Source of the DNA: Apostichopus japonicus
Lineage: Eukaryota > Echinodermata > Holothuroidea > Aspidochirotida > Stichopodidae
Assembly: GCF_037975245.1 (NCBI RefSeq)
Contig: NC_092574.1
Coordinates: 7,876,213 to 7,940,212, forward strand
DNA: 64,000 nt
Direction of reading: 5' to 3'
The notes below the pieces were generated by a model, which had not been told where the DNA came from, ran no database searches, and saw only the letters and a list, made by a program, of their open reading frames with translations. Each line of letters opens with the position of its first letter. Positions within the stretch are counted from its first letter, which is position 1. Positions 24,979 to 37,505 of the stretch are shown piece after piece. A program made the position numbers and the translations under genes.

Positions 24979-25612
24979 CTGTATAGAGAACAAGAAGAAG
25001 ACACCATGGTTATGAGTATAAAAAATTGGCATATAATGGATAGGTCGATTTTAACTGCATGGTAGGCTGCAAGAGGAACATTAGATAATTAAGAAGCATC
25101 ATGCACGAGTCTCTTCTTTGTTACGGAATTACCGTTGTACTCAGTGGTGCATGCTGGGATCTGTATACAAACTAGCTAATGAATAATCATGTATGGTAAT
25201 GCTTCAGAAATCTGTGATATGACAGAGAGGTTTATCAGCCTGACCATTCAACAATTCAGCCCTTCTGCTAATAATGCTGTTCATACCACCTTGAGCAAAA
25301 TGTAAATAATGATCATCACTCATGTTTTATTAATTATATCTCAAACTGTTCTGCAAATCAAGAAGTGTTTTGGATATTTAGCGTACATTAAGTCACCTGC
25401 TGTGGTACGCTCGGACGACAGACACCGACCGACTAACTATATATAGCTACTTCTAGTGAACTTCAACTCCACACCCACTGCTCATCCAAGGCTAAGCTAT
25501 ATTTTGACAGGGACACAAAGAGTTTCCGTTACAAGTTTGGATTTCACCGAAACTTTCCACTTCTCCTGATCCTTATCTTCACAAATAGGATAATAACGAT
25601 CGATTGACTTAC

Positions 25613-26071
25613 TTCCTCGATGCGTATTTATCCTTCTCATCAGATGAAACATTTGGCATTTTGCCAGAGGAGGGCCTGGATAGCTTCCGCTTTCCCTTCC
25701 GCTGATCTGGATAAAGCTTTCGGAGATGCGAGGTCTGAGATGTGGAGAGGAATGAGAGCACACGATTGACCAGAGGGTCGTCCGATTCGTTGACCTCCGC
25801 CTCCTCGGTGTCTTCCTTCGACAGGTTGTCCTCTCGATCCTCTAGACTGGACTTTTCCGTCCCGCTGTCCTCGTCGACGACGTCTCTGTTATCCAGAGAG
25901 CGGTTATCCCGTACGGGGCTGTCCTTCTGGTGGTCGACTGGACTCTTGCTTCTGTTTAATAAGTCGTCTTCCGAGGACACCTTTCTGGCCGTGACAGGGG
26001 ATGATACTTTAACAGGGTATGAACTCTGATCTACCGCAACGGGCTGAACTGATTGGACCGATATCACTTCC
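25613..26071 (-). CDS. Shroom: Shroom exon E, acidic linker before ASD2
   Basis: A 459-nt exon with acceptor CTACAG before 26071 and donor GTAAGT at 25612; both ends are phase 2. About 152 residues, unusually rich in Asp, Ser, Glu and Arg (runs such as EDSGTEKSSLEDREDNLSKE), so probably disordered and possibly phosphorylated. The last third turns basic (RKGKRKLSRPSSGK). It sits between a 17.5-kb intron and the ASD2 exons and is the natural receiving exon for an internally initiated transcript. Confidence 0.8.
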
Positions 26072-27604
26072 CTGTAGCAAATAGAAATAACGAGAAAGGA
26101 TTTAAGCATACGTTAAAAGGCAAAGCTAATGACCTCAGGGAGCAATCATTGATTAACTGCAGACAAAAAAAAAAGGCAGGTGGAGGAAGGGGCTTAGGAG
26201 GAGTTGGAGCTAGAACATTGATGTCTGAAATGCAATAGAATATATAGATTCAATATTGCAAGGAACTGTATGGACTAGGCTGTACACATTCAAAACATGG
26301 GATAGTACTGTACGTTCCATAACAGACATTGGCGAATCCTTGGAATGGAAATAAAACATTTCACAATACAGGTTTCATGACAGAAACTTTGGATGCAGCC
26401 ATCCTGTGTCTCTTGGTTTCAAGAGAAAAAATTAATTAATTAATCAGTTTGAAAAATCTTGACTTCACATCGACACCACCATCCTAACCCCTCGCTCACC
26501 GACATACCCACCCCCCACCCTCAGGCTGTGTATTAGTTGTTTAAAAGTTTGTATATAATCATACTGTGCATAAAATAATTCAGTCTGTATATATATCTCT
26601 ACTTTGCCTCAGACCGTATGTCACCATGTACCGTATACGTAGCAGTGCTTCGTAGACTACCCAGGCGCTATTAAATATTTTCCATGACAATTCAAAATTT
26701 GTGGGTGTTCTAATTTAATCAGAAGGTTACTGAAAATGATGACAGAGTACAAAGAGAGTTCAATTATTATTACACCCCAAATCCCACGACTAATGCAATA
26801 CCAAAAAACCCCCCCAAAAATAAAGGTCTAAGAAGACAAAGCTACAGTCTACTTTATGATTAAATATACACACTTGCCGGTCCCATAGTTGAGACCCATT
26901 TGTGCATGGAAAATGCACAATAGACAATTGATGTGGTTCACAGTCGAATCAGGACAAAGTTTGTGAACAGAAATAAACTTGTCTGTTCAATTCAACACGT
27001 CACACACACCAAGAGGGCGTAACACCACCGAGCCCTATTGACGTTACATTCTTGAAATGGCGCTTAATAAAGAAAGCGTTTTACTCAATTGAGGACATAT
27101 ATTGCTTCTGTAACCATGGTTTCCTATTGACCCACAAAGACAACTGTTGCTATTTGTGAATTCAAAAGGAGTTCAAGTAGGTGTTAATGAATTTACAGCC
27201 CAGCTGAGCTTTAAATATATGTACCAGAATACAAGAACTTTGAGAAGAGGAGCTCCAAACCTTCTGAACTAGCATCAGAAACTAGGCCAGACAAACTGTA
27301 ATTTAGGATAACTATGATAGTATCAATATGACCATCGATACAATAAAAACTATCAGTATCATGTGTAAAGAAGTTACTAAAATGATAGAATCTTGAGATG
27401 TACAATACAGGAGGTTGGGTTGGGGGGGGGGGCATGTTGGGAGGTGTTGGAAGACTAGAGGAAGGGATGGGGATGAGAGGAAGATATTGAAAGAGAATTT
27501 GGGTTTTTTAAGTTAATACCTTCTTTCTGCAGATGCACAGGTCAGCATCAACAAGAAATGACAAATAATTTACAAACAACTGTAAGGTTTAAGACTTTTA
27601 AAGT

Positions 27605-27875
27605 TGGTTGGGAAGGGGAGGGGGATAGGGCAGAGGGAGGATTGGGTAGAGGAAGGATAGGGTAGAGGGAGGATTGGGTAGAGGAAGGATAGGGCAGAGG
27701 GAGGATTGGGTAGAGGAAGATTAGGGTAGAGGGAGGATTGGGTAGAGGAAGGATAGGGTAGAGGGAGGATTGGGTAGAGGGAGGATTGGGTAGAGGAAGG
27801 ATAGGGTAGAGGGAGGATTGGGTAGAGGAAGGATAGGGTAGAGGAGGACAGGGTAGAGGGGGGGGGGGACAGGGT
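27605..27875. repeat. 16-bp purine-rich minisatellite arranged as 32-bp dimers
   Basis: Alternating units GGATTGGGTAGAGGAA and GGATAGGGTAGAGGGA repeat about sixteen times, ending in a G9 run. One strand is almost pure purine/T with repeated GGG, so quadruplex or triplex structures are plausible. Confidence 0.9.
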
Positions 27876-29133
27876 AGAGATGAAAGACGGAGCTAGGCTA
27901 AAATCTATAGTTGAGAGATTTAACCTTTACAATTCCAGGTTAACAGTAGTAATGCATGCCCATGGTCCCATTAACATACTGTTTGATTTCTTACCAAACC
28001 AAGGTTGCTTTTTTCTAGTTAAAACAAGGTCTATAAAAACAACTTTATCATCGTCATATATATACCTTACCTAAATATATATCACAAAAGCATGCATGAA
28101 TAGTAGTCTACATGCACCCGGATTTGTTTTGCGGTATTCTTCACCTGTATGTATAGCGGTTACGATACAATATTCTTTTGAATGATGCAACCAATTCTGA
28201 ATTGTGATTGGTAACGACAACAGACAAAAGCAGAAGTATTTGGAGTGCACAATAGAGGGCATGTGATACGATCTGGCTTTCTATGAAAATGTAATCAACA
28301 AAGAAAATATTTGCTGATAGCACCACTTTTCAGCCTTTTTATAACCTGCAACTTTGTGGGTGGAGTTAAAAATATAAGGTGCCATTCTTTGAAGCAGATT
28401 TTGTTGGCATGCAATGTGAGGCAAGTGATCTTTGTAAAATACAAAATACTATATACAAAAGTTGGGTAGCAACTTTTTTTTTTCATTTTCCCAACGTCCT
28501 GCCCCCCCCCCACCCTCCCCCATTTACATCAATAAAAACCATCAACAGTAGCTGTCTCAGAGATACTGTTTGGTGAGAGATGGTGGAACCATCCAGAAAG
28601 GTTTGCTTCCAGTCAAAGTATCCATATTTGAATGAAAATATGTTGGACATAAATTTCTCAAATAACACATGATTTATTTTACCTAAATTAGTTTTGACTT
28701 CTTTCACACATGTTTCCATTGTTTGTTTTTTTTTGGCCATGATATTTTGGAAAAGAAATTCTTAAATTTTTAAACTTGAATTTTACTTTTCCGACAACTG
28801 ACAAAATGCCTGTCACTTAAAAATGGTAAAAAAAACTTAAAAACGGTACGACCAAGGGACAAAATGACTGTATCAGCATTATAATGCCATATATGGCCTA
28901 TCAAATATGTAAAATATATGACTAATAAATTATTAAATGATATATCAACAAAAGTTTCAGCACCAAAAAATCTGTTAACACCTTCTGACTTTTAGTACAG
29001 TGCATGTTGCAATAAAACACCAATGTCAACCTCACATAGAGCATACAGACGGTCATAGAGATATACTAGAGAACCACAGAATATCTAACATCTAGCAGAG
29101 ACAGAAATTAATTTCATTAAAACCAATTCTCAC

Positions 29134-29225
29134 CCTTTCTCCATGTTTTTAGATGGAAACATTGGTGCTAATACTTTCTGACCGTTGTCCAGTGTAACAA
29201 CACAGTAGGAAACGTCTAAGCTCAT
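29134..29225 (-). CDS. Shroom: Candidate alternative first exon giving an ASD2-only Shroom isoform
   Basis: An ATG at 29225 in TTCACCATGA context opens a 92-nt exon that ends at a good donor, GTGAGA from 29133, in phase 2. The acceptor of the next Shroom exon (26071) needs exactly phase 2, so the join is in frame and completes a Gly codon. The encoded 30 residues begin MSLDVSYCVVTLDNGQKV and do not resemble intron translation from this region. Spliced to the five downstream exons it would give about 441 residues made of a short leader, the acidic exon and ASD2. The open frame extends further upstream to an ATG at 29459, so the start could be earlier. Alternatively the open frame and donor are coincidence. 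Confidence 0.4.
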
Positions 29226-31413
29226 GGTGAACGAAGAACGGAGGTTGCTGTGTAAATCCCAGTGACAATGAGCAATGCGTGTGTACAGCTCAAAGACTAA
29301 TGCTTGAATGACTACATCGCACCAGAGAGAGACCGAACACCGATAGCAGTCAGGAACTGAAAGGCCAACACTAACACAGGCAGTGCTGTGTGAATTCTTA
29401 CCACAGACAAAGGTTGAATCAAAAGTACAATTGCAACACACAGACAGGGACTTATACAAAGTAAGGCAAGTAGGTTTGTGTTAACAGTGGTGTTGCAAAA
29501 GATTCTATCAATTCATGTTAAAAGTACGGAATTTCATAATTTAAACATTCGGTGTGTGTATTATAATACTAGTGGCTCGGTTAGAACTGTATAGTCAGTC
29601 AATTGGCTGATGAAATTTAAATGGCTGCATTGTCATGATTTCTTCACGAAGAACTTTTTAGATTCTGATGATTTTGATGTATCTGGTGTAGGACTACTCT
29701 TTAAGAACGTAACTGATCACACTACAGCATTAGCCTACAGTTCACCAAATTCAGTTTAATCATTAACTTACTTAATTAGTTTTAAATTCATTTCTGAAAA
29801 TTGGAAGTGATATATATAAATAAAAAATAAAAAAACACAGCTTGAATTCTGTTAAATTTGATCATGAAATCTGTAATATGATTGTTTATCTCTCAGAGAA
29901 CCAACCCCTATGGGATACAAATAATGTCAACTTTTTATGGAAAAAATTCAAACATCATTGCGCCATGAAATGACAATTATCAAATTTTAAGATAATGCTA
30001 TGATTATATTGTTTTAAATAGACGGCTGGCATCACATATTCTAACAGTGGAAGCTTTTAAAAAACAGTCAAGAGTTGTTAACACCTGTGATATGGCTGTA
30101 ATGATTCATCAGAGAGAAGTATGATGATGATAAACAGCAACATTTTATTAAAGATGTCACAGTATTCCTTGCTTGAGCCTATCAGATACATAACGAATAA
30201 ACCATTACAACTGTTTGGCTCAAAACAGAACTCACAGGAGTCTTGTTTTAGTGCGGAACGAGAAGTACAGATTAACCCCCACACAATACTTTTGCAATAT
30301 AGGAAATTATTCACTAGCACTTGGCCTCAGGGTCACCATAGACCATAGACATGTGGGTTCAACTGTGTGGTGTGCTCACTTCGCCACCCCTCACAGTACT
30401 CTTACATAAGTACTCTGACATTCTACCGGCCAACAAGATTCCCACTTGCAGTGTTGTTGTAGAAACTGTATTGGAAACCGACACAATCGGGTGGAAAAAC
30501 ACAACAGAAAATTGACAAAGTCAGGAAGTTACTCTCACGTTACGAGCCATTAAGTCGAGCCTACGAGGCAGCGTAACCAAGCAAGTTTCCGGACGGCCCA
30601 TTATTCAACGGGAACTACGTCAATAGAGACCTTGTCATTGACCAGAAATGTTATTTGCAGAATAGATCGTTAGCCAGTAATAAGTAAAAAAACAAACAAA
30701 ACAAACAAACTACTATGCAATATATCTGATTTTTTTTTCCAACTAATTTTTCCACACTTAGAACCAATTTCTGCTACAATTTGATACCTAGCTATATCAG
30801 AATGAGCATATTTTTAAAGTCTGGCATTTGAATCATAAATAAGCTAAGAATGGCCAATAATGCTGAGTATATCACTAAACTGACATGAGACAAGTTTGTC
30901 AAGACTGGCAGCAACAGAGTATTAATTTCACAATGCATAATACGCCTGAGCCCCCCAACATCCGTGCCCCCACCTCCCCCCCAAATAATACAATGTCCAA
31001 TAGCAAAATACTTTTTCAGCAAAAAGAATGTTGTATAAAAGGTATTACTTGCACACAAGAAACAATTGGGACCGAAGACGACAGAAAACAAAGCATCCCC
31101 GTTAGAAACATGTCACAATAACACCGGAAGAAATTTTAAAATTGGCATGGGAGATTTTCTCCAAGCCAATTCTGCCAGAGCCAAAGGTTATTGCTGTGGT
31201 AAAGTTGGTGATGGAATTTACAGAAGGTGATGATGGTATGTATCTTGAGAGGTGACCAATCAAAACAAGAGCAAGGCAAGGCCATTTCGGTGCATCCCTT
31301 AAAACAAATCTATGACAGTCGCTGTAACGAGCTGTGATCGTTAGAACTCATATGACTTGGAAAAACTATTTATGGCCAATGAGGTCTGCTGACCCTGTTA
31401 GCAGGAAAGAAAA

Positions 31414-31660
<247 letters not shown>

Positions 31661-34600
31661 GGATTCTTTGCAAGCACAGTACCCTTAACTGCAAGAATGA
31701 CATCAATGCATATATATGGTATTGCACTAGATTAAGCTGTATATATATTATGCTGTTTTGTCTAGTAAACTATTTAAGATAATAAACAACTAATTAATAT
31801 TTTGCAATTATCTTGGAAAGCATCACTACAAAAGAGAGAGAGAGTAAATCAAAACATAGTTGTTTATTAATCTTCACTGTCCTAATTAAATTATAACCTA
31901 GTGCTGTACAATCATTACATAAACAAAGTGCTGGAATGTGTTTAGAAAGGAGTTTCTTTGAATGATCACTATTTCTTGGTATACCATTGGAATGACATCA
32001 ACCTTACGTAGGTAAAAAGCTGAGGTATGGCTACAATCATCACTTGTGAGACTTTAGAAGGGTCGATTCATAAGATAGTGAATATTCCATGGGCAACGGT
32101 CAGAATTTGGCAGGGGGGTGGGGGGGGGGAGGAGGTTAGATAAAGTATTGGGTCTAACATATTAAAAAGATGATTAAGTACAATACAACGTTAAAAGCAA
32201 CACTTAATCGTACTATAAACATTCAGTAAATACTGCCTTGTTCAATTTAGGTCACTAGAAAACTGGTGATAAATGCAACTAAACTTATATGCAGCCCTGT
32301 TCCATTTTAAGGGACGATCATTTGGACTATTCCTAACATACATACTTGTATCATCTTTGAAAGCTGTTTTCATCGTATGGAACATGTGAAATTAGAAGAG
32401 CTGAGTTTTCACCAATTTTTACCTTGAAATTGTAAAGTTAGAACGTCAACAAATTTAATCAGTCATCAATTCACAACTTTCTTCAATGAAACCCACATCA
32501 CTTTCTTGAAATGTCAGTCAGGTATATGTGTTAACAACTTAATATAAACTCAATCTGTCGAAAAACAACCCACCCGCCTTCTATGAACTCGATTAGCGGT
32601 CGAAACAAACTTTACTTGTAATAGAAATTGTTTTTGATCAGTCAAATTGAGAATTATATTAAACACTTCCTAGTAATGACCTGGATAACAGGATATAAAC
32701 TGTAATCTAAGATACCTGACTGGTTGTTACCCTCTCCGTTTGTTAACTTCCGGAATATCAGTTAAATTGAACGTAATTGTTAGACAAATATGCTACAATA
32801 TATGCTAGAATGGTCACTGAATATATCAGTTCTGTACAGCCATGACAAATGCCGTGCCATCATGTACTATATACATCATGTAATATATATATACACAACT
32901 ATTATAGGCTGAAGATTCCTAGAATAAGAGATCCGATTTCTGGAATGGAGAGCGATGATTCCAGAAGTGAATCATTTGTGATAAACCATATGTATACAAA
33001 GGGAAGCCATAAAAGGTCAGTGACCAGTATCGGACCTAAATTTAGCTCAAGTTGCCAAAAATGGCTGAAGGTTTTCAGAGCAACATTCAACTATTTCCAG
33101 ACATCGAGGAATGGTAAATTTGACAATAAAATGTTTCAGTGAGGAAAAAAAATTGGGAATGAAAACACTTGTTGTAAGTTGAGAATACGAATGACCATTA
33201 TTTAACTGTTGAGTATATCTGAAGGGGGGGGGGGGGGCAATACTGGTGACCATTAACTGCTCTAAAAGATGATTTCATCTCATCAAGTTAGCCATACTTC
33301 AAACTACCCTTATTTTCATGCTTCTGTACAAGCTATGTGATGAACAATGATGGCTAAGTTGGTATAAAGCATATCTCATTGAAGTCTTTTAAGTCAGGCC
33401 TTAGTGTAGGTATAACTTCCCTATGTTAGATCACACATATATACACTACAGAACTACTGCTGATAAAGTACAATGAAAAAAAGAATACTTAAAATAAATT
33501 TCAAATACATAGTAAAGTATTGTTTTTCCAAACCTTTCTCGTTTAACAGTTGATCCTGCAAGAGCAAAAAACATGATGAAAGAAAGACCTCCAAAGTCCA
33601 GCACTTGTCATCAATATGTAATCACAGTTAGTACCTCAGTATATAATAGCAACGTCCACACGGATGTACATACCGTTGCTCCAAAAAATTGCTAATATGA
33701 AAACAGAGCTTCGAATACAACCAAAACTACAATGTTTATATAGTATCAGATACTATCTCTACAGTGATATATATGTAATAGTGAAAGCCAAATAAAGCTT
33801 GTTGTACTTTGGCCAGCAGAAGTAGCAATGCAAATGAAGACAATTTCAAACAAGTGTTCTGCTTAACCGTTGAACCCTGTGTACAAAAAGCTCTGTGAGT
33901 CATCGTCGTCGTGGACTAAACCACAGTTATTTCAAAAGGGGAGAGGATATTCAACAAATGAGAACACAAATAGGGCGACTGATCCTAACAGGAGAATTAC
34001 CCTAATCCCTTACAGACTAACCACAAACACGATAGAGAGTGAAGAATGGCAGAGAACAAAACAATAGATATGGGTCTGACTGGTAGACTCAAGTAATTAC
34101 TCACCGTAAAACAATGTATGCACTTCAGTCTTGGACACACAAACACACACATATAGGTCACATATCCACAAGCCTCTTATCACACCTACACTCAGTGCTG
34201 ACTTAGCTTGACTAACCACCCTAGCCTAACGGTTTGTACTGTACAGTAGTAAAAACTTGTGGTGAAAAAGAGACCATAGAAATACACAATTTTGTATATA
34301 CCTACCCACTTCTTTCTATTTGGAAATATCCCAGAACTTAACAATCAAATCGAATACCAGCTGGAACAAACATGTGAGAAGTTTCTGTAGAAGCTATTCA
34401 GGGCCAATGTTTTCTTACACTGGAGTGAACACAATCTTTAGAGGCCCACTTTCTGTGTACAATTTGGCTAACATTTGAAACTTCTTTTGTTGGGATGAGA
34501 GTAAAAAGCTATTAACTGCAAGCCTTTGTCAACAATACCTTCCAGCAATTTTACTGAACAGTTCGAACTAAACTCCTTTCTGAAAGTTGTTTTTCTTTCC

Positions 34601-35476
34601 TCCAGACAGGAGTTGAGGAATAGTAAGTTTCTGAGCTGCTTGGAATTTATTGGGTAAAGTCTACAGACGAGGAGAGGAGCGTAGTTCATAATTCAAAAGC
34701 CTTCTTAGAAGGACAACTGTGTCTTGCCATTTAACCATTCAAAGAGAAAATTCCATGAATTTTCTGGGGTATTCGAGCAGGTATCCCTCTTGCGGGCGGC
34801 TGTGACGGAACGTACGCAAGCAAACAGATTCTTTTATCGAAGCAAGAAAATACTGTTTAATCAAGCTTAAACTGAAGGGATGAATTTAAGTCCAAACAAG
34901 ATGTACCCCCAGAACATCTGGTATAGGATTGTAAACAATATTCTTTTGAGCATTAATACCCAAGCACCCATCAGTTCTGAGAAATGCTTTTTACTTTTGC
35001 TTGCGTTTTAGGCGAAATTTTTCAGCAGATTAAATTAACGGTTGCTGCTCAAACACAGGCTACAAGGATGCTGAGAGTGTTGGCAAAAGTAACTCCACAA
35101 GGTTGGGGATGACGTAGACCCAGGGTACAGACTTAAGGATTGAAGGTTTACTTCTGACCTCCTGTCACTGGAAACACTGGTACCAATGGAATGTTATGGT
35201 CGATGGATTAAATTCAACAGCGTTCATTCAGTTTGAGACTCTGCTTGAAGTAATTCTGTCAAATAAGGACATCAATCACAGGAGCATTTTGTTGGTTAAG
35301 TCGTGAACTATTCTAAATAAAAACCCCTCTCCCCCCCCCACCCTTCATGCACAAACTATAAACAAGCATGTTCATAAAATACAACATACTAAGTTTATTA
35401 CATATGCTCATGTAGTAAAAAGCACACTTTTTCAACAACATTTCCTATCCAAATCTTTGCATGTAAATGTTATTTC

Positions 35477-35610
35477 TATAATATATATATATATATATAT
35501 ATACATATATCGAAGATCGCCGCAGTGAAAAGAACTCAATGTGTGCACGAAACTCCGAGTTGCAACGCAATGGAATAGCGTGTTTTTACTTATATCTATA
35601 TAACTATATC

Positions 35611-35639
<29 letters not shown>
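35477..35639. repeat. Two AT microsatellites flanking an 80-bp CpG-bearing segment
   Basis: AT runs at 35477-35510 and 35591-35639 bracket 35511-35590, which is of normal composition with several CpGs (CGAAGATCGCCGCAG). Both AT runs are in the 17.5-kb intron. Confidence 0.85.
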
Positions 35640-35641
<2 letters not shown>

Positions 35642-37224
35642 TTTCATGTATACAAACACAAGATATGACAAATGCCTATTAGACTTCCTACTAAATATTA
35701 AGCTGTTATGAAACCAACTTTACCTCAGACAGGATACAAAGATCATACCATAGCGATCCCAATCACAGCATGTCCTATACAACAGCTGAAACTTTATCGA
35801 GAGGTTACAGTGCATACATGTTCCACTGCTATACACACATATATCTCCCTGTCCTTACAGCAAGGTATCAGACTTCCCCAGAGGATAGACACTATTAAAA
35901 CACTTCTGACCACAATCCCGTGCATCTGGTAAACTATAAAATATTTCAAGGCAGACAGACCTTAAGTTTAATCGCTTTGAAAAAGGTCTCAAGACTTGTT
36001 TAATCTTGACCACCTACAAGGAAATCTTTTATCACAGAGACAAATAATCCTGTTGCACCACTGGAACATTTTGCCCAGGAAACCTCTCCCAATAGAACGA
36101 TTAAGCAAGGAGATTTGTACAGCATCTTACCTTACTGAGACAAAGGTTATATCTCAGTCATAAATTGAAGCCGAAAATGGTAACGAGGGGGGGTCCCTGG
36201 TACTAATCTGCTTTTACAGTAGTGACAACAGATTGGTAATAGTGTGTTTCTGGAGGCTACAACCTAACTACCTTCCTGCTGTTGTTAAGAAAAGTTTCCT
36301 AGATAAAAACCACTTAGATGGAAGAGGTGCTGTACCTTATCTCATCAACATTCTTCAGGGTATTGAGATTAGGCAGATAAAAAAAATAAAAAAAAGGGTC
36401 CCATGTGTTTACTGACAAACCTGTGTATAATCTCTACAATTGAGGTTTCCCTAAGACAGTTTGAGTTGGAGAATTCCATCAATTATTTTTGGGTCTGAAG
36501 ACAAATTGGATTTAATATTTGTTCATATCCATGAATATATTCAGTGATGAATGTCATGGTCCATCACCTGTGTCCTCTGTTGCCACTGCAATCCTTCTGT
36601 TTGCTTCAAATTCAGAAACCCATCCAAAACTTCAACTATAATTTGAGAGGGTTACAAAGCCCTACACCATGACCAAAATGACAACACCACGACCAGACAA
36701 TCGTGTGAACACGGTGCTCGGTATAAGTGTAACCTTAGGCAACCAGGATAATCTCTTGATTATATTTCTAGCATTAGCTAGTGCCAATTATGGATATTTA
36801 GTTCTCTCTTGACTAAAATGGTTCTTGATACTTAATTGTATGAATCGTAGACATTTCAATTTATACAGGATGTTATATCAGAGGTGCCCCTTTCTGACCG
36901 TAAAAGAAAATATTTACTAAACGTTAAACCTATTCATAACAGTGAATAGAACAGGGAAAACCAAACACTGACATGACTATATGGCAAAGTCATTCTGAAA
37001 CAGCAATTTGGTGGTTTCTAACCTTTAAAGACACTTGACAAAAACTATCCAAAATTTTGACCACAGAATGTCATCAACTGCTGTGTGTATTAAAATCAAC
37101 ATGTTGCATTCTGGTGTTAGCTACTTTGTGCCTTGAACTACCCTATATCAGATCCCAAAATTATACCAATAAGTAATGTCAAATGTCATCATAGTAGATA
37201 CTGTAGTTTGTATGACAGAGGATG

Positions 37225-37505
37225 GCAGTGAACTGCTGCTTCCTGTTGTGTAATATATAGACAGGATTGCATACTGCTTCCTGCTGTATAATATATATAG
37301 GCAGGATTGCATACTGATTCCTGTTGTATAATATATATATACAGGATTGCATGCTGATTCCTGTTGTATAATATATATAGACAGGATTGCATGCTGATTT
37401 GTTGTATAATATATATAGACAGGATTGCATGCTGATTCCTGTTGGATAATATACAGGATTGCATGCTGATTCCTGTTGTATATATTATAATCAGGATTGC
37501 ACACA
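37225..37505. repeat. 40-bp minisatellite, about seven copies
   Basis: Units of CAGGATTGCATGCTGATTCC plus TGTTGTATAATATATATAGA recur at 37264, 37304, 37344, 37384 and three shorter ones to 37495. The repeat generates spurious Gln-Ser-Cys/Tyr-Ile-rich frames on the minus strand. Confidence 0.9.
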
